Counted from the stretch's first letter, positions 24,495-36,110 are shown. The stretch is DNA of 64,000 nucleotides from Cryptomeria japonica (GCF_030272615.1 NC_081412.1:106086296-106150295), one strand, 5' to 3'. Notes: generated by a model not told the origin, from the letters alone. Numbers and translations are program-made.

Positions 24495-27400
24495 TGTCAC
24501 GAACCCTATTTTTCCATAATTATTTAATTAGGAAAATAATGTTTATTTTTCAAATGAAATTGAAATGAAATAGAACTGTTAATGAAATAAGAAAGGATAT
24601 CGGATGTACTGATATGATTTATATACAATTGAATGATCAATAATAATTTTTATTGTAAATTGGGATCGTCATTGCTAATGAGCGATTGAGTGCAAAGTGA
24701 ATGCAGGAACAGGTGAACAATGATGAAGATGAGAACATGGTTCAGGTAGAGTTACCTTAGCTCTTGTATTTCGTTAGGATAGATGGAATCTCTCACACAC
24801 CACATTAGGATTTATAATTTGCATCTTGAAAATATGGATGATTTAAATGACCTTATTTGAGTGTTTGTTCAAATTGAAATGATGAATTTGGAATGAGAAG
24901 TAGATTGATTTAAATAATTATACATGTGCATTGATTGCATGATGTGAGTGGCGATTGAATTGAATTTAAGTTGCATGAGAAATGGTGAAATATTATGCTT
25001 TATTGTTAAAAGAGATGAAATGTATAAACGATTCAAAAATGAATATCGACCCTAGGTTTTATGTTCTTTTTAGATATGTATAAATGTATGAAAATTGTAC
25101 TTATGAGAGTACTTTTGTAAATTAAATAATAGTATAATATATATAAATGAGAAATTTATTCAATCATATACATATATCAATATCCAATTATCGTGAAATT
25201 TGACTTCGTCAAGAATTTTGTTTATAAATATACATGTTCATTCGAGATTCAGAATATAGATACATTATATGTGTATATGAATTCTAATAATAATGCGATC
25301 TTGAACTTGTAGATATGTATGTAACTATTGTATATGTAAATAGATTTATGAAATTAAATTATGTAATAAAAATCCGATATATATATATTTAATTAAAGAA
25401 AGGGTTTATTAAAGAATTTATTAAACAAAGTTTAATGTTTAATATATATATTAATGAAAAGTCATTAAATATATATATAAATATAAATAAATTAAAAACT
25501 TAAAAAATAAATAAATAAATAAATAATAATGGTGGTGGCGGGTTAACTTTAAAGAGAATTAAGCAAATAAAGAGGGTGGTCGATAGTAATATCGACCACC
25601 CCCCTTAATTAAAGGGAGGGGTTGGTATTACTACTGACCACCCCTCCTCCCTATTTATAAAACCAAACTCCATGTTGCATCAAACCCTCCTCGAAAATAC
25701 TAAAACATACTCCATGTGCAGATCCAATATGGTAGTGGGCGTAGTTTAAGGGATTATTTCAGTCATAGTCAACTTTGGTTTCACATCGACCACGTTGCAA
25801 ACATAAACCGTGATGACTATTACACGTGAGGTGGCATGAATTAATAAAAGACATGGGTTATCATCCCACGTAAACACCTTGATCGACATGTATAAGTTAG
25901 TTATTTAAACTTTGCATATTTTAGGGAAGTCATTTTTAGTAAAGTGGACATAGTCTTGGAATTAAAAGCCACACGGATAACCAATAATTATGAATTTAAC
26001 AGCTTAGTGGTGTGGTGTCATGAAATGGATAATGGATAACATTGCATGGAGAACACATAAGTGTTCAAAACCATTTAGGATTGTTATGTTGCAATTAGAT
26101 CATGAGTGGTGTCGCTTAGAATCAATCCACCTCTAGGAGAGATAGCCCGAAAGTAGGAAAGGAAGGTAGACAACAACACTATATATAGACCATTGAGTTG
26201 GAAGAGAGGGGGGGAAATGGAAGAGGAAAAAGAAGGAGATGCAACTAAGGATTAGAGAATGGAATGAAGAAGAGAAAAGTAGTGAGATTTAGATTTGTTT
26301 TCAATTAAATCGTAAAAGATCAATCATGATCATCTCAAATTTAGAGTCAAATTTCAGAGTAAAGTTTAGAAATAAAAGATAGAAAGGAAGGATAGAGTTA
26401 ATAGAGGAATCGACAGATGGAGAGCGTCAAAGAGGTTGTGTACCATCTTGAAAGAGAGAAGGCAAATGTGAAGAGGGAAGCAAATCCATCACCTCAAGCC
26501 AGTAACAAGAGCATAAGGAGGTAGGATCTACCTTAATTCTTTGATCATTATGCAAGGATAGTGAGTGATTCATGAAGTTATATATAATTATTTATTAGAA
26601 TAAAGTTTGATTGAGTCAAGCCATGATTAGAACAAAATTGTTTGAACTCGCTTTTGAACAGTCTTATAGAGAAATGTATTATGAGGTATATATGATAAAA
26701 TAACTAAGAACATGCATGGAAGATGATAAAAAGTAGTAGGAATTGCATTATAGGTTGCTTTACATATTCTCTAAAGGATGATCTAGTTTTAGACCTATGC
26801 AATATACTAATAGAAGAGTTAGAGTTGAAAGAGGAATCATTGTTAATTGTTCAAAAATTACGTTCATGTAAATAGAGATACAATAGTGAAATAATTTCTC
26901 AAAGGTTGTTGATAAACTTAGTAAAACTCTAATAAATGAGATTATCCAATCCTCTAGAAATTAAGTAAGAGGATGGAGAGAGAAACTTTGAGATTGAACC
27001 ACGAAGAAGATGAAATAATAGGACAACGACTTATAAATAATGAAGTTATTTTGATATCACAAGGAAAGACTTAGACTTTCAAATTTTGCAAGAAAAATAA
27101 TGATGGTTATCGAGTGTCTCATTTGAAAAGCCTTATAGATAGGTGTTTTACGAACTTGTATCATATTAGATTGTCATTATAGTAAATTAGTGAAGTCGGT
27201 GTGTTAAGTTTTAAATCATGAAAAGTCACATATTAGTATTTAAACTAAATATGATGTTTTGAGAAAAGAGGTAAATGAACCACGACACTTGGCAAGATAG
27301 AGAGAGAGTTTAGATGAGATAAACTTAGAATTCTAAACCATAAGAATGGAATGCATGTTAATGATTATGCTATTTAAACGTTTTAATAATTGAATAAAAG

Positions 27401-28403
27401 AATGTGTACTCATTTTATTCAATTTATATGTAAGGTACATACATGTGTTACACCTTCTTAATATTTTTAATCTTGTCTTCTTTTAGATGTATATTTGATT
27501 ATCCATAAAAGATTGTTTCTTGTCAGATAGGATTGGTTGTAATAAAAGATTTATTTTATCAATTTCTATTTAAACGAAAGATTGTCTTCTTAGCATAGTA
27601 TTTTTATCTTACAAGAAATAGGAAGCTAGAATTAAAAGGCAAAAGATTGTCTTCTGTATGAATTTATGTGAACAAATCTAGATAGACTTGTGTTTGTGGA
27701 AAGTTACCTTACAAGACGGGTGCCGAATGTGGATTATAGAGAGTATAGTTGCTTTTCCAACTATCTATTTTTGCTGTGCATGGCATTATACTCGGTCGAG
27801 TAATCAAATTGAATTAACCATTGAAATAATGGAATTATTTTATTTTATCCTCTCTACCATATCCTTGAATGATAATGAATTCTTGTTTCTTAATAGAAGT
27901 AGAAAATTGAAAATGCATGTATCATCTAGGCACACACCAGATTCGATCTTGCCTTTCGAATTCTTTTTCTAAGCAACTCATGCAGGGTCAGGTATTCTTG
28001 ATTGACCAAGAATTCCGGGGAAGCGTGAGCTTCAAGGTTGGGCGGGAAAAGCATCTGAATCTTGTTCTCATCTTCATGCTAAAGAATGCATTGGCGACAG
28101 CTTGGGTTGCAGATCAACGGACGCATCTCACCCTTTACTTGTACTATTTTGTTATTGAACTTACAACAACTTGAAATGTGTAAGTATTATATGATCGAAA
28201 TACTACTTATATCGATTTATTGAATGAAGAATCATTATCTATTATAGAAAATTTTGTGTTTATTACAATCTAAATGGAATGTTCAATTGAAGCTATCAAT
28301 GAAAAAATGAAATGAAATAGACTTATCAACCGATTTTTGAGTTTATTTAAGAATAAAGAGTATTTTGGATTTTATTGAAGTTAGCTCGATTTACGTCTTT
28401 ACA
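24495..28403. mobile_element. 3.9-kb TG...CA insertion, probable solo LTR
   Basis: It starts TGTCACGAACCC and ends CGTCTTTACA, with identical 5-bp repeats ATAGT at 24,490-24,494 and 28,404-28,408. Removing it restores a continuous copia gag frame. I see no second copy of the terminal sequence inside, no primer site next to an internal boundary and no pol motif, so a single very long LTR left by recombination is the simplest reading. A TATA box, CTATATATAG, is at 26,180-26,189. A perfect hairpin is at 25,574-25,601 and an (AATA)n tract near 25,507. The ORFs at 27,688-28,174 lack recognisable domains. Strand is undetermined, though the TATA box suggests plus. Confidence 0.75.
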
Positions 28404-28924
28404 ATAGTAGTAACCTTCATTTTATTTGCTAGTGGCAATCCTCTTAAGATTTTTGAAACAATTTCATCCTCACTCAAGGTTCCTCCACAACATTTAATAC
28501 CCAAAACAATTTCATTTACTCTTTCCATAAAAGTAGAAATCCTTTCATCTTCTTCCGTTTTCAGATGTTCATACCTGACTCGGAAGCTTTCAAGTTTTGC
28601 AATCTTGACTGTGGAATCTCCTTCATTCAGTGTTTCCAAATGATCCCAAATAGCTTTAGCAGTAGACCTATCTACTAATCCCATAATTTGTTGATCTGAT
28701 AAAGCGCTCAAAAGTGCTTCTCTTGCTTTGCAATCATTTTCCTTATCTTTAGCTAAGGTAGTTGGAGCAGTCTGACCAGCTACAGCAGTAGTATAGCCAT
28801 TCTTTGTAACTTCCCAGATGTCTTTACCAATGCAATTCAGATGTGTCTCCATCCTGATCTTCCATATCCCATAGTTGGTTCCATCAAGTTTAGGACTGTC
28901 CTTCCTAAAATAATTAGTAGTCAT
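28404..28924 (-). pseudogene. Copia gag, N-terminal part
   Basis: The frame starts MTTNYFRKDSPKLDGTNYG with the DUF4219-like N-terminus (LDGTNYGIWKIRM), followed by the UBN2/Retrotran_gag region: ALLSALSDQQIMGLV, AKAIWDHLETL, 'SFRVRYEHLK', 'ILRGLP'. About 170 residues are preserved, then the 3.9-kb insertion splits it. The rest of gag continues at 24,494 towards the zinc knuckle. The product would form the virus-like particle. The ATG lies about 40 bp inside the primer site, as usual in this family. Confidence 0.9.
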
Positions 28925-28966
28925 TGGATCTCCTCAAGTTGTTAAACTTTTGCAAAAGAGGACTAA

Positions 28967-28978
28967 GCTCTGATACCA
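28967..28978 (-). promoter_or_regulatory. Primer-binding site, tRNA-iMet
   Basis: The minus strand reads TGGTATCAGAGC, a perfect complement of the plant initiator tRNA-Met 3' end. It is separated by 2 bp from the right LTR. This marks the start of minus-strand DNA synthesis and proves the orientation. Confidence 0.97.
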
Positions 28979-28980
28979 AT

Positions 28981-30082
28981 TGTTAGGTCTCAGAGATAAC
29001 TGAGAGGGGGGGGTGAATCAATTGTCTAATAAATTCAAACCAAAACAACTTAACCAACTTAATTCTTAATACCGGTAAACTAGTTAAGTATGTCGGTAGA
29101 TAGTGTTAACAGTTAATTGTTATACCGGTAAAGATTAATGCATGAAACATAAACATAAAGTTATCCACAACACATAACACCAATATTTGTACGTGGAAAC
29201 CCTTTAAGGGGAAAAACCACGATGGGAAACCTTACCCACAATCAAATGATACTACTGCAGATAGTAAGTGTACATAAATGGGGTCTGCACATGCAGAAAG
29301 GCCAACAGCCTAGAGCTCACTACTCAATCACAAAAAGGGAGTCACACTGACTACAGTTGGATGGTTAAATCTAATAAGAATGTACTGCACAAAATAGCAT
29401 CTTCATATGCTGGATTCAGTACAGGTGTAATGCTGATATGCTTCCACAAAAACCTAGCTTCACCTTCAAATGATGTCTTCGTGTATAGCTCTGCTTAATC
29501 TCGCATATACCTTCTCACAATTCTTTTTCGCATTCCACATTTGATCTTACAAATAAGATCTTACATTTATACCATAACCTAAGACCAATTTTAGTAGGTC
29601 GGCTCTACAAGATATTACAATAAAACATTTTACAAATAATATAATATCTGATGCAATAACCGATTAAACATGTCGGCTTAAAGAATTTACAACAATAATT
29701 AATCATCTCCATAGCGTGTCATGCTGATCTGGAAAAGATAAGCCTACCGGTGTAACACTAGGTAACCCTAGACCTATTTGTCAGTAAAAGCAAATATGCA
29801 AATATGAATATATCATTGATTAATTCTTCAAAACAAATTGTCCACATGATGTCTTCGATATTACCAAGTGTCTTCCATATCATTCCAAGTGTCGGTGATC
29901 ATTATATCCTACCGGTGAACCATATACCAGTAACTGTGCAATAATTACTTGCTTGTTGGTGAATGTTGCTTGATCTCCAAAGTGCAGTTACTTGCTTGCC
30001 AGTGAATGTTGTTGGATCTTTAAAGTGCTAGTGTTTTAGTAGGTGTTGACATCAATGACAAAACCATACCAAAATACCAACA
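28981..30082 (-). repeat. Copia 5' LTR (right)
   Basis: It runs TGTTAGGTCTCAG...ATACCAACA and pairs with 19,398-20,503. Minus-strand TATA-like GGTATAAATG is at about 29,564-29,573. It reads directly into LINE-1 ORF3 at 30,083, which explains the odd C-terminal tail of the ORF that crosses the junction. Confidence 0.95.
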
Positions 30083-31611
30083 CTCCTTCTCTTCGTCCAA
30101 TTTGTTGATGAGAGTATTAGTGTTGCTAGCAGAAATCTTCAGGATGCTTAAACTCTGTTCATCAATACTCTTCAGACACTCCTCAATTTTGTTGACTTTA
30201 CTGACAATACCCGATATAGTTTGATCATTAGCGTCAGCAAGATTTTTCATTTCCACCAGATCTTTCTCTATTTTCTCAAATCTGAGGTTGAAGAAGTCTC
30301 TTGTGTTTTCAGCTTTTGCAATGGTATTTTTCAGGTCATCAATGTAATCAGCCATAGTCTTCCCTTCTCCAGTGTTGATGGTTTCCAAAATTTGAATTTT
30401 GTTGCTGAGTTTTTTGTTATCATCCACAACTTTCTTGTAACCAGTTATAAGCCACTCCATAGTATCCATTAAACCTTGCATACCCTCTGGAGGAGGGTTA
30501 GGGGGAGGATAAACCTTACCAGGGATATCTTGTTCCTTTTTTGGGGTGTCCCAAATAGTAGTTGTGTCTTCAACCCTAAGAGCCTCGCCCGTGGTCACCT
30601 TCTTCGGGTTTTGTTCGGCTTCCGAGGTCCTTTCCTGCTTATAAACCTCCAGCTCCTTCACATTCTCCTCCTTCCTCTTGTGTTTATTTCTAGTCTGGGT
30701 GTGAACTTTAGTTTTCTTTTTCAGCGACCCTTGAGGGTTCTCCTTCTCTGAGTCTTCAGAGACCTCCTCCTCTGAGGAAGGGCTAATCTGGAGGATTCTG
30801 CCTTTAGGTTTTTTACCCTTAGAGGATGAAGGTCTTGTTTTAATGTGTTTCCTATTCTTTCCAATTTCATAATCCGAAACATCCAAGCTCTCCTTAGAAT
30901 CACTTGATGGGTCACTGTCAGACTCCTCATCCACTGAAAAGGCAGATTTAGACCCATCCTCCTCAAACTCTATAGAGGGCTGCAGGAGAGCTATTTGATT
31001 GACCTTGAGATGGTCATAAATAAGGACCATTAATCCTTGATGTATGGAAGTGTCCCCCATAGGGTTCTCTTTGTAGGCCTTAATTGTGGCATTCATCGAG
31101 CAAAGCAGAAAATAAGGAAAATTAACCTTCTCATCATGCCTAAAATGATTCAGCAAGACGAAATGGTAGCCATAAACTTTTGTAAACCTACCATCTAAAG
31201 TAATGTAGTGCATTAAAACAAAAGGACCTCCCGCCAAAGTTTAACAAAAGCCCTAGGTGGGTAGTAAGTTTTACTTAACATAACCAGGCATTTTTTCTCC
31301 TTCTCGATTTCCGAATATGTGTCAATGGCCTCCTTACTGACTTTTCTATCTCTATAGAAGTTTCATCCTTCCCTTTTGAGGCCCGTGGCTTGGGCAATAA
31401 GGTCTTCATCAATTTCAATAGTCTGGTCTCCCATTTTCAACATACCCTTTCTCCATTTTTTGTAGAAAAAACTGGTAACTGTGCCATCCCGTCCGTGGTG
31501 TCTCTCCATGAATTTCAAAAAACCACCCTTCTATAGGATGCTCCAGACCTCCTCCTTCTGTTTCCATTCTTTGTAGCTGCTTGGTTCGTATCACTGCCTG
31601 TTACCACCCAT
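30083..31611 (-). pseudogene. LINE-1 ORF3: third ORF after RNase H, coiled-coil protein of unknown function
   Basis: The frame opens at the ATG at 31,611, about 150 bp after the RNase H stop. The first 120 codons hold three stops and end at a frameshift near 31,237. The 1,150-bp stretch after that is clean. Segments in order: a folded-looking N-terminal region ('WRKGMLKMGDQTIEIDEDLI', 'AQATGL', 'YITLDGRFTKVYGYHFVLLN'), a long acidic and basic Ser/Lys/Glu linker, a PPPNPPPEG motif, then about 110 residues with heptad-like leucines typical of a coiled coil. The N-terminal region recalls the 'putative plant transposon protein' type domain, which I offer only as a lead. The last 60 codons lie beyond the copia insertion (19,210-19,397). 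Total would be near 570 residues. Confidence 0.6.
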
Positions 31612-31768
31612 ATTTTCACTGTTTAGAGCCAAATTTTGAAACTTGCAGAAAGTTTTAGCCAGAAAGCTTATCGGAACTATCAATTTAACCCAGAAAGCAT
31701 GGGAAGTGATGGAATAAGTATTATAGTAAATGAGGCTCTCATTATTATAATAACTCGAAGTACTCCAT

Positions 31769-33112
31769 TTAGTCCTTTTCATTATTATTTTGTCCATCAA
31801 AAATATTTGGAGTGCTTCTATATCGGTCCTTAAAAATGATTAGTCTGACATTTTCAGGGAGTCCTTGTTCTCCCATCCACGTAATCATCTCATCTTTGTT
31901 AACCACCACATTGGCAGCCCAATCAGTAGAGCCATTGGCCTCACGGTAAATGTGGGATATGTAACTTTTTTTTAAAGTGTTGATAAGGTATCTAGTGGCT
32001 TTAATGATATTGTTGATCGACCATGAGGGCTTTGAGATCCCCTTAAGACATTTAATGATATTGTTTGAGTCCCCTTCAATCCATAAGTAGGGGCAATTCC
32101 ATTTTTTAGCAAGGAGAATACCTTGGAGAGCTACTATTGCTTCAGCTCTATGGTTTGTTTGGCTCCCAATTGGGACAACAACCATTTCCTTGCAAATTCC
32201 TTTATCATCTCTAAGAATAGCTCCACAACCTGCAAGGCTCGGGTTACCTTTTGCAGCACCATCAAAATTGACTTTGAACCAACCATGAGGGGGGGTTTAC
32301 CACCTAGCTTCAAGTCTTTTATTTTGGTTGGGGTCAGAACTGTCAGCAATCTTAAAATTCCATGAGCTTAAAATATTTGATTCCAGGGGGTTGTTCGAGA
32401 AACAGGGACCCTCAATGATCCCAATATTTTCCACAATCTCCCATTGAGTTTTCTGGAACACAATATCCTAGTTGAGGGATAAGTCCCTAAAGATACGATT
32501 GTTTCTTTCTTTCCATAATCCCCACAAGATGTGAGGAAGAGATAGCTGCCACAAAGATCTCAAAAAGGAGTTAGTCCAATGAAAATTCCAAGAGGAAAAT
32601 AGTTCACTGATAGTGTTAGGAAATACCCAATCAATGCTAAAACTTTTAAGAAATATTTCCCTGACTGAGGTAGAATAGGAATAGTGGATGGCCAGGTGGT
32701 CCACAGACTCTTCCTCCTAAAGACACAAAGAACATCTATTAGGGAAGGAAAAGCATCTGCCCTTTAGGTTGTCTAGGATCAAGATCTTATTTTGAAGGAT
32801 GGTCTAGTAGAAAAAAATGATTTTGGGGATAAGACCCTTAATCCAAGCTTTAGACAAGAAATGATTACCAGGAGGGGTGGGGGAAAGGACACAATACATA
32901 GAGGAAACAATTAAAATACCTTTGGGTTCATGTTTCCAAATAAGGGAGTCTTCCTCTTTATTCAACCAGACCGAAGATAGATGGATCTTGAGCTTGGAAA
33001 GGCTAGGGTGGATACTTTCAATGTTATGAAGGAAAGAAGTTTGAGCTTCAGCATCTAATCTATGATCCCTCTTGAGCAGTTCCAAGAAATACCTTTTAGC
33101 TTTGTTCCTTAT
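31769..33112 (-). pseudogene. LINE-1 ORF2, C-terminal part: zf-RVT and RNase H
   Basis: On the minus strand, 33,085-32,468 gives a zf-RVT-like region: 'AWIKGLIPKIIFF', a Cys-rich segment 'RCSLCL', 'VDHLAIHYSYS', and 'HILWGLWKERNNRIF'. RNase H follows near 32,290-31,769 with NFDGAAKGNPS (first Asp), NHRAEAIVAL (Glu), WIEGDSNN (Asp) and 'YREANGSTDWAAN' (last Asp). Stops and a shift interrupt it. The reverse transcriptase that should precede zf-RVT is missing: the frame jumps from the endonuclease linker at 33,113 straight to zf-RVT. Confidence 0.8.
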
Positions 33113-34291
33113 TTATTCCTCCTTGACCAACTCCCCATTATCCACCCTTAGTTTGGTTATCCTATTAGCTACTTTATGCTTGATCGTCGACATATGAAAG
33201 AATCTAGTATTCCTATCTCCTTCCTTAAGCCAAATGCATCTTGATCTCTGCTTCCATAAAGTTTCCTCTTTAGCAATGATATCATGGTATTTTTTGAGAG
33301 TCTCATTTTCATCAGCAATGAATACAGTACTGAAACCATCCTTCTGAATTTGGGTCTGTATTTTTTTAAGGTCTTCCTGGACTTTACCTTTAGCCTCAAA
33401 GATATTCCCAAAGCTGGATTTCTTCCAGAGTCTTATGTTATCCTTTACACTTTTAAGCTTCTTAACAACTCTATACATAGCAGTTCCCTCAACTTGGATA
33501 CTCCACCATTTCTGAATATTACTTTTGATATCTGGGTGAAGGGTCCACATTTTTTCAAATCTGAAGGGGAAGTGTCTCCTTCTATTAATTGAGTCAGAAA
33601 TGAAGGTGATAGGAAAGTGATCTAACCCAACCCAAATGTGGGCCGACAGAGAACAGAAATAATGATTGTACCAGTCATCAGAGATGAGAGTACCATCAAG
33701 ACAAACTTGGATAAGATCATTACCAGTTCTCCTATTAGTCCAAGTGTAATTGCATCCTTGTATTTCCACATCATTGAGATCCTGAGTATTAATGAAGTCC
33801 ATAAGGGCCAACCTACGTTCCAGCTGAGAGGGGCTTCCTTCAAATTTTTCCTCCTCTCTCAAAGGAGTATTGAAGTCTCCCATAACCAGCCAGCTAAGAT
33901 TTCTGAAGCTGTCCCTAACTTCTATAAGTTTTTTCCAGAAGGAATTTCTAGCCTTCAAAGTATTGGGAGCATAAATGTTAGTGAGGACCCATGAAGTACC
34001 ATCTTTTAAATGCTCAAATTTGATACAAGAGAAATTATTTTCCTGAACAAGAACATGTCCTTTGACAGTATTAAGGTTCCAAATGGTAGCTATGCCTCCT
34101 GAAGCACCTTCTGAACTAACACCACTGACATTACCATTTTTGAGAAACTTCAAAGATTCAATTTTTTCTCTAGTCATTTTGGTTTCTTGAATTAGAAAAA
34201 CATCAGGTTTACTATCCCTTATCATATTCCTAATGATGTCATGTTTATGAGGATTATTGAGTCCCCTAATATTCCAAGAGATAATCTTCAT
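33113..34291 (-). pseudogene. LINE-1 ORF2, APE-type endonuclease and linker
   Basis: The start MKIISWNIRGLN is the usual plant L1 ORF2 start. Visible catalytic elements of the apurinic-type endonuclease are N7, the Glu of LIQETK, the SWLVMGDFNTP block and the terminal LDHFPI. The linker follows with 'FRFEKMWTLHPDI', and 'CIWLKEGDRNTRFFH', which normally leads into RT. The 392-codon frame is unbroken, yet it ends at a stop just where RT should begin. The nick made by this enzyme would explain the 18-bp duplication around the element. Confidence 0.92.
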
Positions 34292-34293
34292 AG

Positions 34294-34953
34294 TTACTTA
34301 CCGATTCCTAACTCCTTAAGAGTCTTCTGGGTCCCATCTACAATGTTCTTACTGGCCTCCTTATCTCTAGCTTTATGGTTAGAGGGTCGACCTCGGGAAG
34401 AGGAGATGTACCCAACATCAACTTGAGCTATTCTACTAGATTTCCTTAGATAAGAAGCCAAGGGAGTGGTTCCTTTCTTGTTCCTGTGTTTTGGTATTTT
34501 CCACTCAGCATCTATCTCAGGAACCGCTTCTAGGTTACTGAGGATTTTGGAAATTTCTTCTTCATTACCCCAATTAGGGATTTTGGAAGCATTTAAATCA
34601 ATGTTTACTATTTTTGAGCTCTGATCTGAGTCCGAAAAGTTCATACCCAGTATTGCACATTTTTGGGCTTCTTGTATTTCAAAACTTGACATGAGCAGTG
34701 AAGAGTCAGTCTTTTCTTCTTGGGAGTTAGGGATCTCCCCTTCCTCAGGTTGGTCATCTTTCTCTTGCAATTCCTTTCCTGCATAAGTGTCAGCTACCAC
34801 TTCAGCTATGTCATTTGAAGATTTAGTCTGATCTTTGAGTTCCTCTGTTCGATTTGTAACCAAGGTGTTGACTTTGGTTGACTTGATTCTCGCTACTTCC
34901 TGGGTTGAAGGGCTAGAGATAGAAGTTGAGGATACTTCCTTATTCTCCCCCAA
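34294..34953 (-). pseudogene. LINE-1 ORF1, C-terminal part
   Basis: The frame is an acidic, serine-rich tail with a basic 'SSRGRPSNHKARDKEA' motif near its end. LINE-2 ORF1 ends with a related SRGRKSN motif before its ORF2. The RNA-binding and zinc-knuckle parts are absent because the element is 5' truncated at 35,011. The stop lies 2 bp before the ORF2 ATG (34,291), which suggests coupled re-initiation. The nominal start is not an ATG. Confidence 0.7.
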
Positions 34954-35029
34954 TTGATCAAATCAATTATAGTCTTCTTCCTTATTCTCTGAGTTTTTAA
35001 CTTTCCATACCAATTGGGAATGCTAAGTT

Positions 35030-36110
35030 GATCCCCTCTTCCTTGTTTGATTTAGAAAGGAAATTGATTGAATTATGTAGTGAAAAAGTGACAAAGAACT
35101 GATTATAACTTGAGATCAGAATATGTGATGAATTTGTGCACCTGGATCTGGCAATAAAATGTCAAGATGAAGTCGCCCTACGAATTTGAGGAAAAGTTGT
35201 CTAGACCATGGCAAGAATGTACATGGTCCTCCGAAAAATCCACGAAACGAAAAGGGTTTTTCGGCCTCTGCAAATGAAGCCCAAATCTGAAAGTACAGTT
35301 GCGCACCTGCAACCTACACGTAGAAAAGAGAGGAAAATGGGTTGGGATTGGGGGTTTTCTTTTAGGTTAGACCCCAGTTTTGGAACTAACCAAGTAATGA
35401 AAGAAAGTACTTGCAAATAGATGTAAATGAAAGACTAAATTGTAAATCACCTCAAGGGAGGTTGTAGTAGCAATGTTGATAGAAGTTCTTGTGTGGAATT
35501 GAATGTTGTAATTAATCTTCTCTTCAATGGTTGAATCCTTGACTTGAATGCAACACCTAGCCTTGAATGGAGACTTGAGAATGCTCAATGCTGGAAAAGA
35601 ATGCTTGAATGCTCTTGAATGCTTGATCGCTTGTGAATTTCCCACTCATCCAACTTATTGAACTTTTTCAAATGAGAGGATGAGTGCCCCTTAAATACAT
35701 GTTAGTGGATTTGATTTTCATCATAGGCCAACATTGGGGGAGTTTCCTGCCTAAGGCACAACCCACAATGCATGCTCTAGGAAGGGCCCTGCCCCAAAAT
35801 AGGGCAGGGACAGGGATGCCATGCCCTTTTCCTAGGAGGACAAGAGCACCATGCCCCTATCCAAGGGGGGACAGTGGTGCCACACCCCTATCCTACCCCT
35901 TTCTCTAGGGCAGAATGCAGTCAAGGTGATGCAGAGGCCAAGGAAGAAGCTGCTTCTACAAGCCGAGCAATCTCTGATCTCCAATCAGGCTAGAGGATTC
36001 GAGTTCTCATGTGTGAGGACCCTAATATAGTCAAAAATTGCTAGGGTCACAATGTGTGAGGACCCTAATATAGTCAAAAATTGCTAGGGTCACAATTTTA
36101 TAACACTACA
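35030..36110 (-). repeat. Left LTR of the nested element, second piece
   Basis: It continues the LTR from 19,036. Bases 35,525-36,110 match 45,259-45,770. Bases 35,044-35,524 have no counterpart in the right LTR, which instead carries 3.66 kb of other DNA. A perfect 43-bp tandem duplication (36,010-36,052 and 36,053-36,095) is found only in this copy. The C/G-rich block 35,780-35,900 contains repeated 'gccatgcccctatcc' units, one more than the right LTR has. Confidence 0.85.

Larger units (their letters stand above)
19398..30082 (-). mobile_element. Complete Ty1/copia element (Sirevirus-like signals) with a nested insertion
   Basis: Two LTRs of about 1.1 kb (19,398-20,503 and 28,981-30,082) start TGTTAGG and end CCAACA. 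The whole is flanked by CTCCT (19,393-19,397 and 30,083-30,087). A tRNA-iMet primer site lies 2 bp from the right LTR and polypurine tracts adjoin the left LTR, so transcription runs right to left. Gag and pol are present in copia order (gag, protease, integrase, RT, RNase H). Over the first 270 bp the two LTRs differ at roughly one base in twenty by eye, mostly transitions, so the insertion is not recent. It is inactive: gag is split by a 3.9-kb insertion and pol has stops and active-site changes. Confidence 0.95.
19037..35011 (-). mobile_element. LINE-1: L1-type non-LTR retrotransposon, 5'-truncated, RT deleted
   Basis: It is bounded by a perfect 18-bp target-site duplication, AATTGGGAATGCTAAGTT (19,019-19,036 and 35,012-35,029), of the length expected for target-primed LINE insertion. 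The minus-strand order is: ORF1 C-terminal part, endonuclease, zinc-binding zf-RVT region, RNase H, a further ORF (ORF3), and a 3' UTR of about 170 bp. The reverse-transcriptase domain between endonuclease and zf-RVT is absent, so the copy cannot move by itself. The copia element 19,398-30,082 interrupts ORF3. No long poly(A), which would read as poly-T on the plus strand, is present at the 3' end (19,037). Confidence 0.85.

Noticed and set aside
27688-28174. Two plus-strand ORFs near the end of the 3.9-kb insertion as its own gene
   Set aside because: They overlap each other in different frames, have no domain, and one starts in AT-rich DNA without context.
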